From: Neoceratodus forsteri
Taxonomy: Eukaryota; Chordata; Ceratodontiformes; Ceratodontidae
Length of the DNA stretch: 64,000 nt
Assembly (NCBI GenBank): GCA_016271365.2
Contig: CM057456.1
Coordinates: 1,397,201,001 to 1,397,265,000 of the forward strand
Direction: 5' to 3'
The notes beneath the pieces are model-generated. The model had not been told where the DNA came from. It ran no database searches and worked only from the letters and a program-made list of their open reading frames with translations. The position numbers were made by a program, and so were the translations under genes. The first letter of the stretch is position 1. Each line of letters opens with the position of its first letter. This document shows, in pieces, positions 11,772-21,000 of this stretch.

Positions 11772-12797
11772 TTGGGTCTTTCTGATGAGGTCCTCAACGT
11801 CGTTGAGGCGTCCCGTAAGGAATCGACCAGAAAATGCTATGCCTTCAAATGGAAGAGATTCTCCATTTGGTGTCAGGGAAAGGGCCTGGACCCTTCCTTC
11901 TGTTCCTTGGCAAGCATTCTGGACTACCTGTGGTCCCTTTCTCAGCAAGGGCTTCGGTCGACGACCCTTAAGGTGCACCTGGCAGCCATCTCTGCTTACC
12001 GGGCATGGGCTGGGAAGCGGTCGGTGGCGCAAGAGAAGGTGGTCTGGTGCTTTCTCAAAGGCCTTGATCACATTTCCCCTCCGGTGCGAGAACCTCCACC
12101 TCTGTGGGATCTACTGCTGGTATTGGCCCAGCTCATGGGCAAGCCATTCGAACCGATGCACAGGTGCGATATCTCCCACCTGTCATGGAAGACCGCCTTC
12201 TTGGTGGCTATCACGTCAGCCAGAAGGATGGGAGAGCTCCAGGCGCTTTCCATAGCGTCTCCTTATGTGGTTTTCCACAGGGACAAGGTTGTCCTGTGCC
12301 CCCACCCAAAATTCCTTCTGAAGGTGGTGTCAGAGTTTCACCTTAACCAGGTGTTGACTCTGCCGGTGTTCTACCCCAATCACATTTTGGAGGCCGAATA
12401 TAGGATCCATACTTTGGACCCTAAAAGAGCACTCTCTTACTACAAGGAGCAGACAGCGGAAGTTCAGGGAGAGGTTTGCCAGCTGTTTGTCACCTACGCT
12501 GAAGCTGCACCTGGCAGACCTGCAGCCAAGTGGACGATAGGCAGGTGGGTCACCTCCTGCATAGATATCTTCTACAGGTTGGTGGGCATGGAGCCTCCCA
12601 AAGGGATAAGAGCTCATTCTACCCGCCATACCGCTGCATCGTCGGCTGCTTCCAGGGACGTCTCTATCCAGGAAATCTGTAGGGCTGCTACCTGGAAGTC
12701 AGCACACACCTTCATTACACACTACCACATCGACCTTGCGTCATGCCGGGATGCTGGTTTTGGGACCTCGGTTCTCCAGTCCTTATTTCCCAAGTAG
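11772..12797 (+). CDS. DIRS tyrosine recombinase, uninterrupted 341-aa frame
   Basis: This is the integrase-like enzyme of DIRS copy B, expected to insert the circular DNA form without a target duplication. An N-terminal SAM-like core-binding region (residues about 1-100; RKCYAFKWKRF, STTLKVHLAAIS) is followed by the catalytic domain. Candidate catalytic residues are Arg151 or Arg152 in TSARRMGEL, His282 and Arg285 in HSTRHTAASSAASR, Trp308 and the nucleophile Tyr318 in FITHYHIDL. The frame is open for its full length with TAG at 12795-12797, while gag and RT of the same copy are broken. The reading frame also extends upstream of the ATG (WWLEFQALGLS), so the true start, or fusion to RT-RNase H, is uncertain. 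Confidence 0.88.
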   Translation: MGLSDEVLNVVEASRKESTRKCYAFKWKRFSIWCQGKGLDPSFCSLASILDYLWSLSQQGLRSTTLKVHLAAISAYRAWAGKRSVAQEKVVWCFLKGLDHISPPVREPPPLWDLLLVLAQLMGKPFEPMHRCDISHLSWKTAFLVAITSARRMGELQALSIASPYVVFHRDKVVLCPHPKFLLKVVSEFHLNQVLTLPVFYPNHILEAEYRIHTLDPKRALSYYKEQTAEVQGEVCQLFVTYAEAAPGRPAAKWTIGRWVTSCIDIFYRLVGMEPPKGIRAHSTRHTAASSAASRDVSIQEICRAATWKSAHTFITHYHIDLASCRDAGFGTSVLQSLFPK

Positions 12798-12842
12798 GGG
12801 GTGTGCGCCTGGCCTCCCTCCTCCCGGAGAACTGCTAGGAGT

Positions 12843-12955
12843 CTGCCAATAAGAGTGGATTGAACAACATATCCATGTCCCTAGAAATACAGGTTACTCA
12901 CCTGTAACATGAGTTCTAGGAATGGTATATGTTGTTCATCCACACAACCTTCCCG
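12843..12955. repeat. Internal complementary region (ICR) of DIRS copy B
   Basis: Bases 12843-12886 are the reverse complement of the first ~44 bases of the left terminal repeat. The directly adjoining 12887-12955 are the reverse complement of the outermost right end (about 13107-13170, including CAGGTTACTCACCTGTAA). The block is therefore the complement of a joined right-end/left-end junction. In the DIRS1 model this region templates completion and joining of the ends into a circle. It is a strong structural confirmation of the element type. Confidence 0.85.
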
Positions 12956-12997
12956 ACCTCCTCGGCTTCGACGCACAACCTGGCTTCCAGCGGGCTA

Positions 12998-13173
12998 GAT
13001 CTGGCGTCATGTGGCGGAGCCGAGAGTTTTACCACCCGGGTGGGTGGGAGGAGCTAGCTTGAAGACCTTCCGGCAAGATTTAAAGCGGAAAGGAACCTGC
13101 CAATAAGTGTGGATGAACAACATACTGTATACCATTCCTAGAACTAATTTTACAGGTGAGTAACCTGTATTTT
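12998..13173 (+). repeat. Right terminal repeat of DIRS copy B
   Basis: From about GATCTGGCGTCATG to the end near TAACCTGTATTT. The stretch 12998-13143 is the reverse complement of the left repeat. The outer 30 bases (13144-13173) are not in the left repeat but are complemented in the ICR, so the right repeat is longer at the outside, as in other DIRS elements. Confidence 0.82.
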
Positions 13174-13789
13174 TGCTCTCTGGATGGCTTGGGGGTGTAC
13201 TTACTCCATCTGCCAGTTACGCAGATGCTCAACACTCCTCTCAGCCAGCGTCAGCCGCAGACACAGACAGGGAGGACCGTGGCTTGCCCCCTACAGAGGG
13301 CCCCCCCCGGCAGGAGGCAAGCCAGGGGGAGAGACCACATCACTCTTGAGTCCCTGCCCCGACTTACCCCGGACTTTGTGTGGCCTTTTGAGGACAATCA
13401 TCCATCGGTGGCTCCATGCTGCACGTCAAGAGAGTTTTTTTCCTTACTGGGTCCCCTAGGGTGCATGGACGTGCAGTGACATCCAGAGCATGACAAGCAC
13501 GCTTCCATGCTCGCCCACAGGACGTCCGTCACTGACCAACCCCATTATGAGGTGCCCTCTGAACACTGTTCCCCCAGTCTCCACTGGGGTCACTAGTGCA
13601 GCAGGCACATGCCTCAACCCTCCCCAGGAGAGGAGAGCAGTCCTCTGGATGCTCAATCCTCTCCTTCCCTGCTGACCCCCTGAGTCCATTCCTGAAACCA
13701 GGTCACTGGTGTGGAGCGAGGTGTGGCGTTCAGTGCCTTAATCCTCAGCACCACCGGGCCGGCTAGGTTGTTGGAAATTTGGGGTCAGA
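13174..13789. repeat. Dispersed repeat of unknown class, no gene
   Basis: No supported coding region. The second half (about 13490-13760) resembles about 1000-1270 and 59340-59560. Shared blocks include a TCTCCACTGGG stretch, CCCCAGGAGAG, GAGCAGTC, GGATGCTCA and a following CTGACCC. This defines a dispersed family with three members in the window. Its type is unknown to me. Confidence 0.45.
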
Positions 13790-14870
13790 ATGTGGGAGCC
13801 CACTGAAAATTAGATATTGCCTCTCATCTGGTCTATCCTGGGCAGATATTTAGTAAGAATGTGTAAAAGCAGGACCCCAGTACAGCAGGGACCCAACTGA
13901 AAATGTAACTTGTCTTTCAGCTGCACTATCTTGAGTAAAGTACGTTATTTATTTATTTTTTGTTGACCGGGTAAGTGCACTAGACAAATCCTGCCTATTT
14001 GTAGGTACAATCCGGGGGAGGGGGATACAGATGATGCCAACTGACCTTGAACCAGATTAAGCTGTTGGTGGTATTTTTAGTGAATGGGGGGGAAATTTGG
14101 CCAGGGCACTGGGGAAATTCCCCTACTGTTTTTGAGAAGTGTCATGGGATCTTTAACATCCACCTGAACTACCACCGGAACAGGCAGATGGGACTTTGAT
14201 TTAATGTCTCATCCAAAAGACAGCACCTCAAGAGTGCAGCACCCCACTCATGCTGCACTACAGTGTCAGTATGGGGATTTAACCCAAGTGCCTGATGTGG
14301 GGATAGAACTCACAGCCTTCTGATCTCCCAGGTTCAGAGGTGAGTGTGCTACCTGCTGAGCTACTGACTTATAAAAATGGGTAAAAGCAGGGCCCCATTG
14401 AAAATGAGATATTGCATTTCGGCTGTGCTATCCTATGTAAATATACTGTAAACATAGGAAAAAGCAGGATCCCACTGAAAACAAGATAGCATCTGGGCTG
14501 TGCTACCATGGGTAAACAGTACAAGGACGTGTTAAAACAGGACCCCATTGAAAATAAGATATTGCATCTCAGCTGAGTTATCCTGGGTAAATATGTTGTA
14601 AAACAGTTTGAAATCAGGACCCTACAACACAACCCCACTGAAAAAGGAGATGCTGCATCTAAAATGATCTACCCTAGAAAAATACATGATAAAAGCAGGA
14701 CCACGGTAAGAACAAGATATCATATCTCACCTCTGCTATCCTGGGTAAATGCAGTATAAAACTGTAAAATCAGGACTCCATTGCAAATGACATATTACCT
14801 TTCATCTGGTCTATCCTGGGCAGATATATAGTAAAAATGTGTATGAGCAAGACCTGGTACAACAGCAATA
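13790..14870. repeat. Degenerate ~70-bp tandem array, interrupted by a SINE
   Basis: Six to eight diverged copies of a unit of roughly 65-80 bases around the core GTAAAAGCAGGACCCCA, TTGAAAATAAGATATTGCATC, and CTATCCTGGGTAAATAT. Copies lie at 13790-13947 and again at 14372-14870, with a SINE inserted between. A lone unit-like scrap also occurs at 38322-38360. Confidence 0.7.
13948..14371 (-). mobile_element. tRNA-derived SINE, full length
   Basis: Read on the minus strand, it starts near 14371 with a tRNA-like head. The A box is TAGCTCAGCAGGTAG and the B-box-like element is GTGAGTTCTATCCC about 45 bases on. A body follows with a GATGAGACATTAAATCAAAG-like module, GATCCCATGACACTTCTC, GGGGAATTTCCCCAGTG and CTTAATCTGGTTCAAGGTC, ending in a TATTTATTTATT-rich tail at about 13948. 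At least three other copies are in the window (18245-19318, 46811-47098 and 51355-57478). It lies inside the ~70-bp tandem array. Confidence 0.82.
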
Positions 14871-15735
14871 CAAGTGGCAAACATTTGGCATTGAAAAATG
14901 CTAGTTTCTGATTTGGTGCTGCCATATGGATAGCAGAGCTTGCTGGTGACTAAAAATAGAGAGTTGATGGGTTGGGGTGGGGATGAGGAGCATGGGTTCA
15001 CCACTCCTTGAGACTCCTTATAAGCACTGCACACGTGGCTACATTGGTTTACATGATGTGACAGAGCAGCAGTATAAAAATAGGATGGTGGTAACAAAAT
15101 ATAGGGCGGTGGCCCACCACGCGAAAATAATGATTGGGGAACACGGAGTAGTAATACAGGATATAGATAACTTGAAGCGACATAATGAAGCTAGTGATCC
15201 TGAAATTTTCAGTAACTGCTGTGTGTGTGGTTCTGCAGCAGGGTGATGCAAAATATGTCCTTTGGGATGTTAAATCAGGCGCTGCACAGTACTATGCTAG
15301 TTTTCACCTTAAGATGGGCTTGAACCTACAAGCATGTGTTTTCTTTAGAAGCAGTGTCTGAAAAACTGGCTTCCGTTCTGTTAGTGTTCCCTGTATACTG
15401 GCTTGCTAGTAAGTTCAGTGAGTGCTTCTAACCTCACATATGGGTAATAACAACATTGCTGGAAATGGACACATTTCACTGGGGGAACCCAACACCTTTC
15501 AGGTAGGATTGAATATACCTAACAGGGGTCTAGGAACACATGTCCTCATTTTATGTTGCCTTTGCTGGGTAAAGGTTAGACAGGAGCAGTCCATCCCCAT
15601 TTTACTCCTGGAACTGAGGCAGACTCTTAATGTTACTCCTGGAACTGAGTTCTCCTGGGCACCCCCCCATTTCCACTGCAAAGTAAGAACCATTTTAGAA
15701 ATGTACGATGCGGTTTCATTTCTTTTACATCCAGG
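14871..15735. other. No gene seen
   Basis: I find no coding signal, RNA gene or clear repeat here. A short internal echo (GTTACTCCTGGAACTGAG, about 15604-15650) is a local duplication. Confidence 0.5.
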
Positions 15736-15820
15736 ATGTAGAAACATAGATTTTTTTCAGCAGCAAAGGACGGCAAGGCTTATCCAGTTGGCCCTAACTA
15801 TACCTACCCTATGTGGTGGA
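15736..15820 (-). mobile_element. CR1-type LINE 3' scrap
   Basis: The sequence TAGAAACATAGA followed by a decayed CAGCAAAGGACGGCAAGGCTTATCCAGTTGGCC matches the reversed 3' UTR end of the CR1 copies at 6641 and 37000-37049. No coding part remains. Confidence 0.5.
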
Positions 15821-15871
15821 AAAGTGCCCTATGCTTATTGTGATTGTATGTTGTCCTGTATATTTTATACT

Positions 15872-16439
15872 CTTTGCAAAAAACTTCATTGGTGCACCAG
15901 TTAGGGTTCAAGTTAACGTCACAAAAGCAGGGAAATGTGACGTTAGCATTTCCAACCCCAACTCCCCCCCCGGTAGCTTTGCTCTCCAGTCTTGGTCAGT
16001 CAGTGGTGGGGTCTCCATGGAGTTGTCAACCTTAATGCCCCTTCCCCCGTCCATAGCCTACTATCCGAAGCATAAGGTACAGCTGCAAGCCAGTGCCTAC
16101 TAGTGATACACCCCTCAAAGACAGAGAAATATGTCTCACCACATGTTGCCAACACAGGCTGTTGTAGTTTTCCTCGTGCAGGGACGTGTGGGCCTTGCAT
16201 GAAGAAAGGAATATCACATCTGATGTTTGTTCTGGTAATGGGGTGCTCACTAGGGTTTACAACCCCAAGGAAGACTGCATCACCACTTCGCCAAGACTCC
16301 GGAGACCCAAAACCCTTGTTTTTCCTTTTGCTGCTTGTGGGCTGGGCAGTTAGGGTTGGAAACCCTAATGCCACATTTCCCTACTGTTGTAGCATTATCT
16401 TGAACCCTAACTGGTGCTGTAACCAAGTTTTTTGCAAAG
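15872..16439. repeat. Fold-back element with ACCAGTTAGGGTT termini
   Basis: The left arm starts CTTTGCAAAAAACTTCATTG and continues through GTGCACCAGTTAGGGTTCAAG. The right arm ends with the reverse complement (CTTGAACCCTAACTGGTGC and then TTTTTTGCAAAG). The arms stay alignable for about 100 bases, through GGGAAATGTG and TTTCCAACCC. A related terminus occurs at 23768-23880. I infer a non-autonomous DNA transposon of unknown superfamily. Confidence 0.65.
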
Positions 16440-17319
16440 AATTTCCTTTCTTTTTGAGATAGTGGAATCGTATCCTCATTCATGCAGGTCCCTTTGATAG
16501 AAGGCTCAGTCCGCCTACAGAAGTGCAGGGCCCCTTGCACTTCCATGCAGCAATGGATGTCAAGAATTGATGGGGCTGACTAGTGGGCTGATTAACTAAA
16601 TTGCTTTTTCTTGCAAACAGGATTGTGTTTTAACAAAATAATTGGCAGGCAGGAAAATTATGGCACACAAGTAAACAACTTGCTCCTTGTAAAAGTCACA
16701 AAGCCCCAAATGCCCCCCCCCCCCCAAAATAGGGTTAGCAGTTCTCTCCCAGAAGCAACCAGAGTCAGATCCAGTTGGGGCCGGGGTAGGGATGGAGCAC
16801 AGAGTGACTAGGCATTCCCACTGGGTGGGGGAGGGAAGCAGGGTAGTATCACCTGCACAAGTGGCTCCACCTTTCCTCCACACCTTTAGAAAACTCACTC
16901 CCAATGATTAGGAGGCTCCATTCTGCAGCATGCATGTCGGCAGGCATACTCACTGTACTCTGCCGAGTACAGTAAAATCAAGGAAATCCAGGGCAGCATG
17001 AGACTCTGGCTATAGCAACAAACACAAACAGAGCCTGATGTACCCAAAGAACTGTTTTTCCCTTCCTTGGATGTTTTAGTGTGAGTTTGTGAGTGATCTC
17101 TTGAAGATGTGTGTAATTAAAACTCAGCCAGCCTCGGTCTGATTGGTAGTGTGTGTGTGTGTGTGTGTGTTAGATGAAATAAAATGAATCTATTAGAATC
17201 ATTGGCTTACTACCTATTGTTGACTGAATTGGGGGTGGGGAAATGTTTGTGTGGAGGAAGCATATCTTTTGGTTTGTGTTTATTGGGGGCAACAGTCCCA
17301 TCAAGTCTCGAGTACAAGT
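16440..17319. other. No gene; short simple repeats
   Basis: Contains a C homopolymer run near 16712-16725 and a (TG)n microsatellite at 17149-17171. No supported gene. Confidence 0.55.
17149..17171. repeat. (TG)n microsatellite
   Basis: About eleven TG units in an otherwise unremarkable stretch upstream of the 17320 MITE. Confidence 0.9.
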
Positions 17320-17818
17320 TTAAAGAGGACAGGAAATGATTTCTAATTGGTAGCTGTTTATAATGCACCAGTTTACGGAAATGATATCCATTAGCCTAAA
17401 TGATCCATACGTAACTGTACCTGAATAAAAAGTGATATGAAAAACTGTATTTTGCATGGTTATGTTTCTATGGGCAGCATTCTGTTGCAGTTCTCTTCAT
17501 GGAACCAGTGATCTGGAGTTTTAGCTATGTCACTGCTTGAGGAAAGAACTCCAAGCATGGTTCTAATAGGACAGTAGCTCACATTTAGCATTCTGTACTC
17601 AAACCGTGACATAGTAAACGCTCCAAATTACTGGTTCCAGGAAAAGAACTGTTCAGAATGTTATTCATAAAAAGAAATCAATTGAAAACACAGTTTTTCA
17701 CATCAATATATATTAAGGTACAGTTAAATATGGTTCATTTGGAGGCAAGTTTAGCATTTCTCTTACTAGGAACATTGCTAACTGCTGCCAATTAGCACAG
17801 ATTTCTTCTCCCCTTTAA
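17320..17818. mobile_element. T2-type MITE: ~240-bp inverted arms, TTAA ends
   Basis: A near-palindrome of 499 bases. The left arm starts TTTAAAGAGGACAGGAAATG and the right arm ends CCCCTTTAA, with TTAA at 17320-17323 and 17815-17818. Long matched blocks include TTCTAATTGG against CCAATTAGCA, AACTGTACCT, GTGAAAAACTGTGTTTT (right arm, reversed) and CTGGAACCAGT, reaching a centre near 17570. TTAAAGGRR termini with a TTAA target are the hallmark of the T2 MITE family described in Xenopus, probably moved by a piggyBac-like transposase. No coding capacity. Confidence 0.8.
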
Positions 17819-17838
17819 AATTCCTGGCTACACCCCTG

Positions 17839-18244
17839 TTCTCCAGCTAAGGGAGGAGTGAGGTGTTGCCTTCAAAGCTGATGCCAATATGCCACTCCAT
17901 CTTTGGCCAACAGAGTGCATGACCATCGGGTGGCCCATTCCACCCCCCCATATCTCTTCTCTCTCTCCCCCCCCCCTCTTCCTCCACCTTTCCCTCTCCA
18001 TTTATCCCTCCCTGTCTCCCTCTCACACTCCTCTCATGATCTCTCCTTCCTCTCTCTTCCTCCCTCCTTCTCGTCCCCCTATGTTCTGTAACTCTCCCCC
18101 AACACAAAGTGCCTCACTTTTGGATGCCCCGACCTCCAGCTAGTCTCAGCATGGAATTCCAGGACATGAATGTTAATGCCATTCTCTCAGGTAGCAGCCA
18201 GAAAAAGTACACTCTTTAGGAAAATCCTGGGATAACACAAGACA
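17839..18244. other. No gene; pyrimidine-rich
   Basis: Bases 17940-18100 are C/T-rich and give spurious Ser/Pro/Leu frames. Immediately before, at 17823-17838, CCTGGCTACACCCCTG resembles a hAT terminal repeat (compare 36660-36675), but I found no partner end. Confidence 0.5.
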
Positions 18245-19318
18245 CGAGGATGAGATTTTACATTAAGGTCCATTCTGCCTGTTCTGGCAGAAAGTCACAT
18301 ATCCCATGGCACGTCTCGAAACAACTAGGGGAATTTCCCCAGTGTCCTGCCCACATTTCCCCCAGTCACCAAAAAATACCACCAACAGCTTAAAGGGGCA
18401 CTGTCAGCTTTGCCCATCGGTTTACTTTCAATTCGCAAATGATAATCTGTGGGCACAAACGAGCACTAAATATGCTAGGGAATTGTCTTGCATCAAGTAA
18501 AACTGCTCAGTTTGCCTGTTTTTTATATTTTCAACTTTTGCTTCAGTCTTCCCGATTGAAATCCAGCCCCGATATCGCATCGAGTACCGCCGCTGGGAAC
18601 ATGCCTGCTGTGCGTTGCTGTGCTGTGTTGAGGTGTAATTTTAGCAAACATTACAGCAGACATATATTCAGCAAACAGTATTAGCAGCGAGCTAGTCCAT
18701 AAACGAGTGTTGATTAACTGCAAATCACTACTGAGTCTGGCTACCAAATCCCGCGACGCGCACTTGTAGTCAGAGGAAAGATCTCACGCATGCATGAGAA
18801 TGTGTCACTAGTGCGCATGCGCAGGATTTCGCCAGACTCGTAGTGATTTGCAGTTAATCCAGCACTGCTTTATTGTGAAACATACTAGCAGCATTTTAAT
18901 TTTACTAGTTTTGCTGGATTATGTGTCTGCTGCAATGTGTTTGCTAAAATTTGCACCTCAGCACTGGCGATACTGATGAGCAACGGCTTCCTGGCGCGTT
19001 CTCGCTCTGGTATCTGCTTCCGGGATGTATGAAGTTTCAGTCGACGATTGAAAAGAAACAAGTTGAAATATAAAAAACAGGTAAACTAAGCACTTTTACT
19101 TTGATGCAAGACAATTCCCCAGCATATTTAGTGCTCGTTTGTGCCCACAGATTATCATTTGCAAATTGAAAGTAAACCGATGGGCAAAGCTGACAGTGCC
19201 CTTTTAACCTGATTCAGTATGTCACTTTGCATCTTTGTCTCTCCTCTTGGGACAAGGCTGAAAATAGGCAGAATTGCCTAGTTCCCCTTTTCCAGTTAAC
19301 AAAAACTAAAATAAACAT
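18245..19318 (+). mobile_element. tRNA-derived SINE (headless), split by a MITE
   Basis: Two SINE pieces, 18245-18389 and 19208-19318, join into the same body as the copy at 13948. The left piece has TCCCATGGCAC, GGGGAATTTCCCCAGTG and ACCACCAACAGC. The right piece has CCTGATTCAGTATGTCA, GAAAATAGGCAGAATTG and the AACAAAAACTAAAATAAA tail. The tRNA head is not recognisable. The interruption is exactly the TTAA of the CAGCTTAATCTGG segment. Confidence 0.8.
18390..19207. mobile_element. T2-type MITE, ~400-bp arms, inserted in a SINE at TTAA
   Basis: An 818-base palindromic element. The left end is TTAAAGGGGCACTGTCAGCT and the right end AGCTGACAGTGCCCTTTTAA. The arms match closely for over 100 bases (for instance GCCCATCGGTTTACTTTCAA and ATAATCTGTGGGCACAAACG) and remain alignable to a centre near 18800. 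It interrupts the host SINE at a TTAA that is present on both sides, which fixes both boundaries. The 5' terminus fits the TTAAAGGRR motif. There is no coding capacity. Confidence 0.88.
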
Positions 19319-19596
19319 ACACCGCGAGAACTTCTGTGGTAATCTGGGCATCTTGTTTAGTGTACTCATGCACCATCATTTTTCTGAATGCAAATGATTT
19401 TGCTTAAGCCAGTCTGGGTCTGCAAGTGAGAAGCCCTTATGTTAATAAGTGTTGACTCAGACGTTGTTTGGGACAGGAATGTTTAGCAGCCATTTACCAG
19501 GCACAAGTTTGTACCACGTAGTTCTATAACAATAACTCATTGCTGTTTCTCATTTTCTTAGCTGGTACTTACTCAGTTTGCTCTTTTATTTCCCAG

Positions 19597-19627
19597 CACC
19601 CTAGATGAATACTCACCACACAGAAAG
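19597..19627 (+). CDS. RAPGEF5: RAPGEF5-like exon 1 of 4 in window (31 nt, REM-RA linker)
   Basis: A small exon after a pyrimidine-rich acceptor (CTCTTTTATTTCCCAG) and before the donor GTAAAG. It begins with the last base of a split codon, then reads TLDEYSPHRK and ends on a codon boundary (phase 0). The next exon begins in phase 0 with NKALFHQFS. Together these match the short basic linker between the REM domain and the RA domain of EPAC-family proteins (APQKKHKVLLQQF in human RAPGEF4, as I recall it). Being only 31 nt, it would not stand alone; the phase match and order with the later exons support it. The upstream exon (ending in two bases of a codon) is not seen. Confidence 0.68.
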
Positions 19628-20744
19628 GTAAAGTTTTCCCTCTTATTTTACCAAGGCTTCATTGTCCACACCTCATAAGTAAATACTGTCTGTAACTGTT
19701 CTGAAGCAAAATGGTGTGTTTCATTGGGCAGGATATGAAATTATTCATCCTAACAGAAAGCATACAGTCACTTTCACTTACTTGTACTCCATTCAGATGC
19801 ATGTAATTTCTGTATATATATGTACGTATATGTGTGTGCGTGTATATATATCTATATAGATATATATACACACACATTTTCTTTCAGTCCCAAATCATTG
19901 CCTACTCTTGTGCTGTTTGCTTATTTGTTTTTCATTTGCATGCACATTCATTTGCAGTTACTTGCAACCTTTTTGAGTTTGCCTTCAGGTACTCTGACCT
20001 GCTCTGATGCAGTAGAGTTAGGCATGTCTATGGGCCCACTTCTCTCCTGCTTGCTTCTTTCCTCATTTAGCTGACATCGGATGTAGCCTGCGTTCCTCTT
20101 CTGATGCTGACCATTATTTTGCAGTACTTTTGTATATATGAGTCGTTGCCCTCCAGTAGCAAGTACATTGCAGTCTTACTGTATCTATGGGTTGTTGCCC
20201 TTCCACTGTTGTTTGGTATCATTGCACTACCACATTGTGTTTGTGCAAACCATCGTTGTTTTATAGACTCAGTTGCCTGAACTGCTTGTTCCCCTATTTC
20301 CCTTCCTCTGGGTTGTGCCTGGAAACAAACACTGGCTCAGTGCACCTTTCCTGATTACCAGTTTTCTAGTTAATAAAATAAAGTGTTTCCACATTTTTAT
20401 TGTGCATGTGTTCCTGCAGCATGCTTTACAGAGTGTTATGTCATTCTGCTTAGGATGCACAGATGAACTTAAAACAGCTAGAACCCATTTGGCTCAAGAC
20501 AGCCAAACTTTGACAGAAGTCACACCATTTAAGATAAAGTGGAATTCACCACAGAAAGCTGTTTATGTTCTAGCTTAAAATGGATCACTTGAGAGAGGCA
20601 AGGGGTCCAGGACTTTATCTGCCTGTACTTAAGAGATCAGGCGATAGTGTAGTTTATCGAGTACGCGTAGGAAGCTTGCTGTAAAAACTTCCTGAATACA
20701 GCACTGTTTTGGTCATGTGCCTTACTTTTGTGCTTGTGGTTGTT
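19628..20744. other. Intron sequence, no further gene signal
   Basis: Start of the ~19.6-kb intron after the 31-nt exon. Apart from the microsatellite, I see no exon, RNA gene or clear transposon. Confidence 0.5.
19810..19876. repeat. TA/TG microsatellite
   Basis: Mixed (TA)n and (TG)n/(CA)n tract beginning TGTATATATATGTACG and ending ATACACACACA. Spurious Tyr/Ile/Thr frames on both strands come from it. Confidence 0.8.
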
Positions 20745-21000
20745 AGTTTATTTGATTTTTTTTTTTTATAGGGTGGTGTGGGGCAAAGCCCCCCAACTCA
20801 AATAAACTAATGAAAAGTGATGGAACAGGCGATTTGGCCAAGTGCTTGCGCCTGCTGTTCATCTTATTTTTGTCAGTTTATTTGAGTTTGGGGGGGCTTC
20901 ACCCCCACGTGTTTTTTTTTTTAAAGAGGGTAGTGAGGGAAAGCCCCTCCAACTCAAATAAATCAATAAAAAGTAAAGGAACGGGCAACTGGACCAAATA
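20745..21000. repeat. Paired direct and inverted copies of a ~70-bp module
   Basis: A module of about 70 bases (GGGTGGTGTGGGGCAAAGCC, CCAACTCAAATAAACTAATG, then AAAAGTGATGGAACAGGCG) at about 20770-20843 recurs in direct orientation at about 20927-20998. Between them, at 20873-20912, part of the module lies inverted (GTCAGTTTATTTGAGTTTGG). The layout looks like a terminal-repeat composite of an unidentified element. Confidence 0.6.

Larger units (their letters stand above)
7231..13173 (+). mobile_element. DIRS-like retrotransposon, copy B, structurally complete
   Basis: About 5.94 kb with every structural part of a DIRS element: left inverted terminal repeat (7231-7377), gag, reverse transcriptase-RNase H, an intact tyrosine recombinase (11772-12797), an internal complementary region (about 12843-12955) and a right terminal repeat (12998-13173). 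I see no adenine methyltransferase domain between RNase H and the recombinase, although some DIRS elements carry one. The gag and RT frames hold a handful of stops and frameshifts, so this copy is not autonomous, but the lesions look few and recent. Confidence 0.92.

Noticed and set aside
11772..12797. Phage or bacterial integrase contamination
   Set aside because: The recombinase lies in frame order after gag and RT-RNase H, between the inverted repeats of a DIRS element, with a second related copy nearby.
14340..14371. Functional tRNA gene
   Set aside because: The tRNA-like boxes are the head of a SINE repeated elsewhere in the window, and the acceptor stem cannot be paired.
17823..17838. 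hAT element ending at CCTGGCTACACCCCTG
   Set aside because: No matching left terminus or 8-bp duplication was found nearby.
13174..19596. Upstream exon of the RAPGEF5-like gene (end of REM domain)
   Set aside because: I looked for an exon ending in two bases of a codon and encoding the end of a REM domain. I found none I could support.
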